The position numbers and the translations under genes are program-made. Shown piece by piece: positions 1-5,091 of a stretch of DNA of 5,091 bases. Origin of the DNA: Albidovulum sp. (GTDB taxonomy: Bacteria; Pseudomonadota; Alphaproteobacteria; Rhodobacterales; Rhodobacteraceae); contig JAUQYB010000148.1 of the NCBI GenBank assembly GCA_030837825.1, forward strand, positions 1 to 5,091, given 5' to 3'. How positions within the stretch are numbered: position 1 is the stretch's first letter; each line of letters opens with the position of its first letter. The notes under the pieces were generated by a model. That model searched no databases. It saw nothing but the letters and a program-made list of their open reading frames with translations, and was not told where the DNA came from.

Positions 1-1
1 C

Positions 2-877
2 GCCGATCTGACGCTTGCCGGCAACGCGCTCGCCAACCGGCTGACCGGCAACCGGGGCGACAACGTGCTGACCGGCCTCGACGGCAGCGATTTGCTTTCC
101 GGCGGCATCGGCAACGACACGCTTTATGGCGGCAACAACTACGACACGGTCGACGGCGGCGACGGCGACGATCAGGCCTGGGGCGGCAACGGCCGCGACC
201 TGATCATCCTGGGCAACGGCAACGACATCTTCTGGGACAACGGCCAGAATGATGCCAACGGCCATGACACGGTCTGGGGCGGCGCGGGCAACGACACGGT
301 GAACGGCGGCGGCGGCAACGAGCTGATCTACGGTGAGGCGGGCAGCGACTCGCTCCTCGGCGGCATCGGCAACGACACGATCTCTGCCGGCGACAATTAC
401 GACACCGTCCGCGGCGGCGACGGCAACGACCAGGTCTGGGGCGGCAACGGCCGCGACCTGATCTTCCTCGGCACCGGCGATGACGTCTTCTGGGACAACG
501 GCCAGAATGATGTAAACGGCCACGACACGGTCTATGGCGGCGCCGGCAACGACACCGTCAACGGCGGCGGCGGCAACGAGCTGATCTTCGGCGAGGCGGG
601 CAACGATTCTCTGATCGGCGGCATCGGCAATGACACGCTCTGGGGCGGGGCGGATGCCGACCGGTTCGTCTTTGCAACCGGATGCGGCAGTGACCGTGTC
701 GGCGATTTCCAGAACGGCGTCGACCTCCTGCGGATCACCGCCGGCGCGGCGGATTTCTCGGCCGTCACGGTGACGGCGCAGGGCGCGGACACGCTCGTGC
801 AGTTCGCCGATATCTCGATCCTGCTCGCCGGTGTCGATTCGTCCCTGGTCGAGGCGAACGATTTCATCTTCGGGTAA
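2..877 (+). CDS. RTX calcium-binding exoprotein, C-terminal part (5' end outside window)
   Basis: The frame is open from the first base of the window and ends at TAA 875-877, so only the last 291 residues are seen; the GTG at 65 lies inside the repeats and is not the real start. About 36 residues of irregular repeat lead into two tandem 86-residue RTX modules (110-625). A third module starts as GNDTLWGG and then turns into a serralysin-like C-terminal region (ADRFVF, DFQNGVDLL) ending ILLAGVDSSLVEANDFIFG. GGxGxDxUx nonapeptides of this family bind calcium in a parallel beta-roll after export, and the C-terminus usually carries the type I secretion signal. The visible part has no lysine and one cysteine (codon 683-685). 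The functional domain is upstream and unknown; it could be a paralogue of the protease at 2743, because the modules are so similar. The gene converges on the minus-strand propeller gene, 105 bp away. Secretion class is fairly sure; activity is unknown. Confidence 0.9.
   Translation, partial: ADLTLAGNALANRLTGNRGDNVLTGLDGSDLLSGGIGNDTLYGGNNYDTVDGGDGDDQAWGGNGRDLIILGNGNDIFWDNGQNDANGHDTVWGGAGNDTVNGGGGNELIYGEAGSDSLLGGIGNDTISAGDNYDTVRGGDGNDQVWGGNGRDLIFLGTGDDVFWDNGQNDVNGHDTVYGGAGNDTVNGGGGNELIFGEAGNDSLIGGIGNDTLWGGADADRFVFATGCGSDRVGDFQNGVDLLRITAGAADFSAVTVTAQGADTLVQFADISILLAGVDSSLVEANDFIFG
110..625 (+). repeat. Two tandem 258-bp RTX supermodules, first gene
   Basis: Units run 110-367 and 368-625, each exactly 258 bp or 86 codons, and a third unit begins at 626 but diverges after eight codons. 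Each unit reads as nine nonapeptide-like blocks (GNDTLYGG, GGDGDDQAW, GGNGRDLII, GGAGNDTVN, GGGGNELIY and similar). The sixth block is enlarged from 9 to 14 residues (236-277 and 494-535), reading DNGQND.NGHDTV plus an aromatic residue. Each unit also holds an in-frame (GGC)4 tract coding for GGGG. Both units here carry the variants WGGNGRD and DNGQND, unlike the copies in the protease gene. Confidence 0.93.
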
Positions 878-897
878 GGGATCGCGGGCGGCGGCAA

Positions 898-927
898 CCG
901 GCCCCTGTCCCGACGACGGGGGCCCGG
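898..927. terminator. GC-rich hairpin between convergent genes, possible bidirectional terminator
   Basis: CCGGCCCC (898-905) can pair with GGGGCC plus GG (919-924, 926-927) with one bulged C at 925, leaving a 13-nt loop. All pairs are Watson-Crick, so the stem can form in either transcript. It starts 21 nt after the stop of the plus-strand RTX gene. There is no T-rich tract after it on either strand, so intrinsic termination is only an inference from position. A competing inner stem, CCCG/CGGG (909-912 with 917-920), is also possible. Confidence 0.35.
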
Positions 928-946
928 AACCAGGGCACATTCGGAA

Positions 947-967
947 CGGGCCGCTGGCAGCGGTCCG
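947..967. terminator. Second hairpin in the convergent gap
   Basis: Positions 947-955 (CGGGCCGCT) can pair with 959-967 (AGCGGTCCG) around a GGC triloop. The pair 950/964 is G-U in the plus-strand RNA and becomes a C-A mismatch in the minus-strand RNA, so the stem is better in plus-strand transcripts. It lies 15 nt beyond the stop of the minus-strand gene. No T tract follows. It may help separate the two converging transcripts or be only GC-rich noise. Confidence 0.3.
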
Positions 968-982
968 GCGCCAGGCCGACCG

Positions 983-2479
983 TCAGAAGATGAAGCTCGC
1001 ATTGCTGAAGTCGGCAGAGGTCAGCGGCAGGCCATCCATCGTGGTCAGCAGGATGGCCTCGTCGCCGATGCCGATGCGCGCGCCCGAAGCGGTGGACGAG
1101 ATGGTCAACTGGGCCATCGAATAGACCATGTCGAAATCCGACAGGTCGATCCGGTCGATACCCCGTTCGTAGTCCATGAGGAAATCATAGACACCATCCT
1201 GGACGAAGACGAACGTGTCGGCCCCGGTTCCTCCGTAAAGCCTGTCGATGCCGCCGCCATCGACCATCCGGTCATTGCCGCGCAGTCCCCAAAGCGTGTT
1301 GCGCGTATCGGTGCCCATAAGGAAATCATCACCGATGCCGCCCACCGCATCGTCGGCCGGCCCGCTGGGCGAGACCGTGTTGCCGATCGCCCCGAGATCG
1401 AGATGGAACTGCGTGACCCCCGCCTCGGTTGCGCTGCTGACGAAGACCTGGACGTCTCCGCCGACATTGACTGTCTCGATGGCCGAGACCGAGGCAAGAG
1501 TCGTCGCCGCCGTGTCGATGGCGTTGGTGAGGAAATAAAGATGCCCGTCCGGCCCGAGTTCGAAAAGGCTCAGACCGCCGTCATTCCCGCCGGCGAGGAC
1601 GAAGGCCCTGCCGTTCAGCTCGAACGTATCGAGCGCGGTGACGGACCGGAAGCGGGTGTCGAGCGTGTCCCAGGCCATGTCGCGGAAGCCGAGGCTTCCG
1701 TCGGCGCCGATCTCGTAGACCGTCAGGTTGCTGCTTCCGGTCGCACCGACCACAAGGAAATCCCCCGCGTCGGCCGAGACGGTGGCAAGCCGGGTCGGCT
1801 GGTAGATCCCGACCCCCTTGCTCCCGGACACCGTGTCGACGACCGAAAGCGTTCCGCGACCGTCGATCCCGAGGCTGGTGATGCCGTGCTCGATGCTCGA
1901 CGCGGCAAAGAGAAACTGCGCCGATCCGATCTTCAGACTTGCAAGCGCCGATATGTTGGCAAGGGCGAGCGAGGCATCGTCGGCAAGGCTTCCGACATGG
2001 CTGAGCGTCGGCCCCGCCGACACATCGAAGACGTCAAGCCCGGGGCCGGTGGCGCGCCCGGCGATCATCAGGCTGTCGGTGCCCACCGATACCAGCTCGA
2101 TCGAGCCGAGCGCGGCGGTTGACTGCGGTATGGCTGGAACCGGCAGGGCGGACAGGAAGCCTCCGTCAGCCGCCAGCTCGCGAAAGGCGAAGCGGTCGTC
2201 ATAGCGGCCGGCCACCGCAAGCAGCGTCTGGCCGCCGATCGTCGCAAGCTCGATGTCCGAGGCGCCATAGCTCCCGCTCGCGGCACTGGCCGGAACCTCG
2301 CCGAGAAAGCTGGCGGCGAGACCGGGGCCGAGACCGAACATCGCCAGCCCGCCGGTGGATTCGGACGCCGTGTAGAGCCGCAACCCGCCCTGAAAGCTGC
2401 CCACAGTCATGCCCGTGATGCCCGTGGCGCTGGTGAACCCGGCCGCCTGATGGACCGCCCGCAGAATGAATGATGCCAT
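983..2479 (-). CDS. Beta-propeller protein with C-terminal RTX block, probable type I secretion substrate
   Basis: Complete 498-residue protein from ATG at 2479 to TGA at 983. A GGGAAGAG ribosome site sits at 2498-2491, 11 nt upstream, which supports this start. Residues about 23-360 hold seven similar segments spaced about 50 residues apart, beginning near 23, 74, 124, 174, 226, 278 and 329. Each has a hydrophobic strand, a G.xxLxVAG-like strand and then a GGLSLFEL..DG.L-like strand; this fits a seven-bladed beta-propeller, resembling lactonase/YVTN or WD-like folds, but no catalytic site is recognisable. Residues 379-426 form a short RTX block (GGIGDDFLM, GLRGNDRMV, GGTGADTFVF), followed by a serralysin-like tail (DYERGIDRIDLSDFD) ending DFSNASFIF. 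No signal peptide or cysteine is evident, and only two lysines. It is divergent from the protease gene and convergent with the first RTX gene. A binding or adhesion role outside the cell is possible; the function is unknown. Confidence 0.9.
   Translation of the reverse strand: MASFILRAVHQAAGFTSATGITGMTVGSFQGGLRLYTASESTGGLAMFGLGPGLAASFLGEVPASAASGSYGASDIELATIGGQTLLAVAGRYDDRFAFRELAADGGFLSALPVPAIPQSTAALGSIELVSVGTDSLMIAGRATGPGLDVFDVSAGPTLSHVGSLADDASLALANISALASLKIGSAQFLFAASSIEHGITSLGIDGRGTLSVVDTVSGSKGVGIYQPTRLATVSADAGDFLVVGATGSSNLTVYEIGADGSLGFRDMAWDTLDTRFRSVTALDTFELNGRAFVLAGGNDGGLSLFELGPDGHLYFLTNAIDTAATTLASVSAIETVNVGGDVQVFVSSATEAGVTQFHLDLGAIGNTVSPSGPADDAVGGIGDDFLMGTDTRNTLWGLRGNDRMVDGGGIDRLYGGTGADTFVFVQDGVYDFLMDYERGIDRIDLSDFDMVYSMAQLTISSTASGARIGIGDEAILLTTMDGLPLTSADFSNASFIF
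1202..1345 (-). other. RTX calcium-binding block of the propeller protein
   Basis: Codons for residues 379-426 encode about five nonapeptide-like units: GGIGDDFLM, GTDTRNTLW, GLRGNDRMV, DGGGIDRLY and GGTGADTFV. The second and fourth depart from the GGxGxD consensus, so perhaps only three bind calcium well. The block is much shorter than the RTX regions of the two flanking genes and lacks their 86-residue module, so it was probably acquired or shaped separately. Its place between the propeller and the C-terminal tail matches how RTX blocks precede the export signal in type I substrates. Confidence 0.75.
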
Positions 2480-2597
2480 CGCCCCGATCGCTCTTCCCTG
2501 ATTCGCGTCCCAGTCTTCCGCCAGTCGGGCTACAACCTGGTTAACCGCGCCCCCGGGTCGGGCTCCGGCGCGCGAAATCGGCCCGTCATGCCGGTGC

Positions 2598-2619
2598 CGA
2601 GGGCGTCAGAGCGCCCTTG
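2598..2619 (+). other. Inverted repeat / hairpin upstream of the protease gene
   Basis: CGAGGGCG (2598-2605) pairs with CGCCCTTG (2612-2619) around the loop TCAGAG, giving eight pairs with one G-U at 2599/2618 in the plus-strand RNA. Only TT follows the core stem, so it is not a clear terminator. It could be a leader structure if transcription of the protease gene starts upstream of it. Confidence 0.3.
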
Positions 2620-2634
2620 CCCGAAACGGCGGAA

Positions 2635-2673
2635 CGCCCCGCGGTCCGGCTTGCCGCGCGTCGGCGCGGGGCG
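2635..2673. other. Perfect 9-bp inverted repeat upstream of the protease gene
   Basis: CGCCCCGCG at 2635-2643 is the exact reverse complement of CGCGGGGCG at 2665-2673, with 21 nt between the arms. The second arm ends 70 bp before the protease start codon. It could be an operator or form a stem in the leader RNA. The local sequence is almost pure G and C, so chance is a serious alternative. Confidence 0.3.
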
Positions 2674-2742
2674 CGCCCTAACGGATATTTAGCGAAATCG
2701 GCGGAACAAGCAGGACCAGCAGGCAAAACCGGACGATCCGCC

Positions 2743-5091
2743 GTGACCAGACCCACAGACCCCCTCTACGGCGCGCAATGGCATCTTGCCCGGATCGGCG
2801 ATCTGGAACGCGTCTGGGATCATTTCACCGGGCGGGGCGTCAGGATCGTCGTCTATGATGACGGCGTCGAGGGCACGCACCCCGACCTGAGCGGCAGCTA
2901 TTCCTACTCCGGCGCCTTCACCTTCGGCGGCACCAGCTACGGCTCGGCTCCGACATCGACCCTCGGCCACGGAACCGCCGTCGCCGGCCTGATCGCGGCC
3001 GGGGCCTTCAACGGCACGGGTGGCGTTGGTGTCGCGTGGGGCGCGACGGTCGCGGCCCTGAACTTCCTCGACGAGGTGCAGGCGGCAGCCGATCCGGTGA
3101 TCTTCGCCGCGCTGCGAAACGCCGCGACCTTCGACGTGATGAACAACAGTTGGGGCTTCACCCCCCTGTTCCGGCCCGAGCAGTCGCTCCTCGATCCGTC
3201 GGGCCAGGCAGCCGCCATCGCGGCCGCCTTCGCCGATGTCGCCGCCACCGGACGGGGCGGGCTTGGAACCATCATCGTCAATTCGGCGGGAAACAGCGCG
3301 TTGAACGCGAACGGCGACGGCATGCTGGCCAGCCGCGAGATCCTCGCCATCGCCGCAACCGACCGCTACGGCAACGCCACGAGCTATTCCAACTGGGGCA
3401 GCAACATCCTGGTTTCGGCGCCCGATGCGGCGGTCACGACCGACCTTTCGGGGAATGCCGGATACAATGCCAGCGGCACCGCCGACGGCGATCCGCTGGC
3501 GGACATGAGCTACACCTCGGTCTTCGGCGGAACCTCGGCGGCCGCCCCCCTGGTTTCCGGCGTCGTCGCCCTCATGCTCGAGGCCAACCCCTCGCTCGGC
3601 TGGCGCGATGTCCACAACATCCTCGCGCTTTCGGCCAGCCACACCGGATCCGGGCTCGCGTCGGGGCCGGTCAACCAGGAAATCGACGGCTGGCATGTGG
3701 CCCGGACCGGCACCTGGAACGGCGGAGGAATGGCGCACAGCGCGGACTACGGCTTCGGCACGGTCAATGCGCTTGCCGCGGTCAGCCTGGCCGAAGTCTG
3801 GGGCCTCATGAACGGCCCGGCGCAGACATCGGCAAACGAAGCGTCGGCCTCGGCGGGCTGGAGCGGCGCGATTGCCATTCCCGACGGCGGCACCGCCGTC
3901 GCCCAGGCCACCGTGACCCAGACGATCGAGGTCGAGACCGTCATGGTCACGGCGAGCCTGACGCATTCCGATGCCTCGGACCTGACGCTCACCCTCGTCG
4001 CGCCGGACGGCAGCGAATTCCTGCTGATGCGCAACGATGGCGACCCGGACCTCATGGACAACGGCTTCGCCTGGAAATTCTCGGTCGAGGGCGCGCGGAC
4101 CCTCCGCAGCCTCGGCACCTGGACCCTCAGGGTGGATGACGGTGCGCTGTTCGACACCGGCACGATCCAGGGCTTCGGCGTGGAGATTTTCGGCAGGGCG
4201 CCCGCGGGGTACGGCGTGCACAGCTTCACCGACGACTTCCCGATGTTCCGCGCCCTCGCCCCCGCGCGCGCCGACCTCATGTCGACAAGCGCCAGCGACT
4301 GGCTCAATTTCGCGGCCGTGAGCGGCAATGTTTCGCTGACGCTCGCTGCCAGTCAGAAGGTCATGGTCGATGGCGTCGAATGGGCGACGCTGAATCCCGG
4401 TTCGACCTTCTCGCGCCTTGCGACCGGAAGCGGCAACGACACGCTGACGGGCATGGCGGGCAATGACGTGATCCATGCAGGCATCGGAAACGACTGGCTC
4501 TCGGGTGGCGATGGACAGGATTCCCTCCAGGGCGGCCGCGGCAACGACACGCTCTACGGCGGCGCGAACTACGACACGGTCCACGGCGGCGACGGCGACG
4601 ATGTGGTCCGTGGCGACAACGGCCGCGACCTGATCTTCCTCGGCACCGGCAACGACATCTTCTGGGACAACGCGCAGGCCGACGCCCACGGCCATGACAC
4701 GGTCTGGGGCGGCACCGGCAACGACACGGTGAACGGCGGCGGCGGCAACGAGGTCATTTACGGCGAGGCGGGCAACGACTCGCTGATCGGCGGCATCGGC
4801 AACGACACGCTCTGGGGCGGCGACAACTACGACACGGTCCAAGGCGGCGACGGCGATGACCAGGCCTGGGGCGACAACGGCCGCGACCTGATCTTCCTCG
4901 GCAATGGCAACGACCTCTTCTGGGACAACGCGCAGGCCGATGCCAACGGCCATGACACCATCTGGGGCGGAGCGGGCAACGACACCGTCAACGGCGGCGG
5001 CGGCAACGAGCTGATCCAAGGCGAAGATGGTGCCGACTCGCTTCTCGGCGGCATCGGCAACGACACGATCGGGGGCGGCAACAACTATGAC
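2743..5091 (+). CDS. Kexin/furin-like S8 serine protease with P domain and RTX tail (3' end outside window)
   Basis: Open from GTG 2743 to the window end, 783 codons with no stop. The start is chosen because the catalytic domain begins at once (DPLYGAQWHL at 6-15). The next in-frame ATG (residue 133) would remove the catalytic Asp, and the only upstream in-frame alternative is TTG 2617. The ribosome site is weak (GGA 2731-2733). Catalytic residues: Asp39 in VVYDDGVEGTHPDL, His76 in GHGTAVAG, oxyanion Asn184 in SAGN, and Ser265 in GGTSAAAPLVSGVVAL. The DDG motif and LEANPSLGWRDV are typical of the kexin/furin branch. Residues about 370-484 fit a P domain (SLTHSDASDLTLTLVAPDG, LGTWTLRVDD, GFGVEIFG). 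After a linker, RTX repeats begin near 561 and regular 86-residue modules at 600. No signal peptide, propeptide or cysteine is seen. It probably cleaves extracellular proteins after type I export; the substrate and basic-residue preference are unknown. Confidence 0.93.
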   Translation, partial: MTRPTDPLYGAQWHLARIGDLERVWDHFTGRGVRIVVYDDGVEGTHPDLSGSYSYSGAFTFGGTSYGSAPTSTLGHGTAVAGLIAAGAFNGTGGVGVAWGATVAALNFLDEVQAAADPVIFAALRNAATFDVMNNSWGFTPLFRPEQSLLDPSGQAAAIAAAFADVAATGRGGLGTIIVNSAGNSALNANGDGMLASREILAIAATDRYGNATSYSNWGSNILVSAPDAAVTTDLSGNAGYNASGTADGDPLADMSYTSVFGGTSAAAPLVSGVVALMLEANPSLGWRDVHNILALSASHTGSGLASGPVNQEIDGWHVARTGTWNGGGMAHSADYGFGTVNALAAVSLAEVWGLMNGPAQTSANEASASAGWSGAIAIPDGGTAVAQATVTQTIEVETVMVTASLTHSDASDLTLTLVAPDGSEFLLMRNDGDPDLMDNGFAWKFSVEGARTLRSLGTWTLRVDDGALFDTGTIQGFGVEIFGRAPAGYGVHSFTDDFPMFRALAPARADLMSTSASDWLNFAAVSGNVSLTLAASQKVMVDGVEWATLNPGSTFSRLATGSGNDTLTGMAGNDVIHAGIGNDWLSGGDGQDSLQGGRGNDTLYGGANYDTVHGGDGDDVVRGDNGRDLIFLGTGNDIFWDNAQADAHGHDTVWGGTGNDTVNGGGGNEVIYGEAGNDSLIGGIGNDTLWGGDNYDTVQGGDGDDQAWGDNGRDLIFLGNGNDLFWDNAQADANGHDTIWGGAGNDTVNGGGGNELIQGEDGADSLLGGIGNDTIGGGNNYD
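3850..4194 (+). other. P domain (proprotein convertase homology domain) of the protease
   Basis: Residues about 370-484 follow the catalytic domain directly and show the usual P-domain order: the strand SLTHSDASDLTLTLVAPDGS, then the LLMRNDGD loop, GFAWKFS, LGTWTLRVDD and the closing GFGVEIFG strand. In kexins and furins this beta-barrel packs on the catalytic domain and is needed for its folding and stability. Its presence, together with the DDG active-site motif, places the enzyme with the S8B type rather than with simple subtilisins. Confidence 0.85.
4540..5091 (+). repeat. Tandem 258-bp RTX supermodules in the protease gene, running off the window
   Basis: Units run 4540-4797 and 4798-5055, and a third begins at 5056 and is cut by the window end. 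They have the same 86-codon length and phase as the units at 110-625. A hand count of 4540-4797 against 110-367 gives about 31 differences in 258 bases, near 88% identity. The enlarged sixth block lies at 4666-4707 and 4924-4965 and reads DNAQADA.GHDT. Both units here carry GDNGRD and DNAQAD, where the first gene has GGNGRD and DNGQND. Nonapeptides such as GGDGDDQAW and GGAGNDTVN are expected to form a calcium-bound beta-roll after secretion. Confidence 0.93.

Larger units (their letters stand above)
2572..2707. repeat. Repeated CGAAATCGGC-type element in the divergent intergenic region
   Basis: GCGAAATCGGC occurs exactly at 2572-2582 and again at 2692-2702, 120 bp apart. A third related copy, CGAAACGGCGGAAC at 2622-2635, matches CGAAATCGGCGGAAC at 2693-2707 except for one missing T. 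All three lie between the start codons of two divergent exoprotein genes. Repeated short sites in such a place often bind a regulator, but no known operator is recognised and this remains an inference. Confidence 0.4.

Noticed and set aside
65..67. GTG as the start codon of the first gene
   Set aside because: The frame stays open to the left edge and already encodes RTX-like sequence (GNALANRLTGNRGDN) before this codon, so the gene is 5'-truncated by the window.
110..625. Regular direct repeats as a possible CRISPR array or mobile-element repeat
   Set aside because: Units are 258 bp, contiguous, in frame and protein-coding with calcium-binding motifs; there are no spacers, terminal inverted repeats or transposase.
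1403..2122. A 239-codon plus-strand open frame inside the propeller gene
   Set aside because: No recognisable domain and strongly charged low-quality composition; it overlaps a minus-strand gene with clear repeats, an RTX block and a ribosome site.
2408..2479. N-terminal signal peptide on the propeller protein (MASFILRAVHQAAGF)
   Set aside because: The hydrophobic stretch is too short and broken by Arg, His and Gln, and the RTX/C-terminal features point to type I export, which needs no cleaved signal.
2684..2697. AT-rich patch GATATTTAGCGAAA as a -10 promoter element for the protease
   Set aside because: No matching -35 hexamer lies at a suitable distance (the nearest TTG-type hexamer, at 2651-2656, is 27 nt away), so it cannot be supported as a promoter.
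3036..4139. A 367-codon plus-strand open frame in another phase of the protease gene
   Set aside because: Arg/Gly/His-rich composition typical of a shifted frame in GC-rich DNA; it overlaps the catalytic and P domains.
2689..5019. A 776-codon open frame on the minus strand opposite the protease, with VVA.AAVD.VVA-like repeats
   Set aside because: It is the antisense shadow of a GC-rich gene; its repeats mirror the RTX modules, and the plus strand encodes a protease with all catalytic motifs in order.

Overview
The window is GC-rich, with strong third-position C/G preference, weak ribosome sites, a GTG start and Gly/Asp/Asn-rich secreted proteins. I infer a Rhodobacterales-type alphaproteobacterium, probably aquatic or marine, but no taxonomic marker gene is present, so this is style only.

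Layout: (1) positions 2-877, plus strand, are the 3' end of a large RTX (haemolysin-type calcium-binding repeat) exoprotein gene whose start lies before the window. (2) Positions 878-982 are a short convergent intergenic gap with two GC-rich hairpins. (3) Positions 983-2479, minus strand, are a complete 498-residue gene: a probable seven-bladed beta-propeller fused to a short RTX block and a C-terminal secretion-signal-like tail. (4) Positions 2480-2742 are a divergent intergenic region with a repeated CGAAATCGGC-type element and several inverted repeats. (5) Positions 2743-5091, plus strand, are a 783-codon, 3'-truncated gene for a kexin/furin-like S8 serine protease with a P domain and an RTX tail that runs off the window.

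All three products look like type I (ABC-transporter) secretion substrates. None has a convincing N-terminal signal peptide, all carry calcium-binding nonapeptides, and both visible C-termini end in a similar ILL...DF...FIF motif. No transporter, membrane-fusion or outer-membrane secretion gene is visible.

The most striking structure is a 258-bp (86-residue) higher-order RTX module. It occurs twice in tandem in the first gene (110-625) and at least twice plus a partial copy in the protease gene (4540-5091), in the same orientation and at about 88% nucleotide identity between genes for the one pair counted. Each module is nine nonapeptide-like units, one of them enlarged by five residues. Gene-specific signatures in the modules suggest homogenisation within each gene. 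The repeats could also recombine with each other across the propeller gene.
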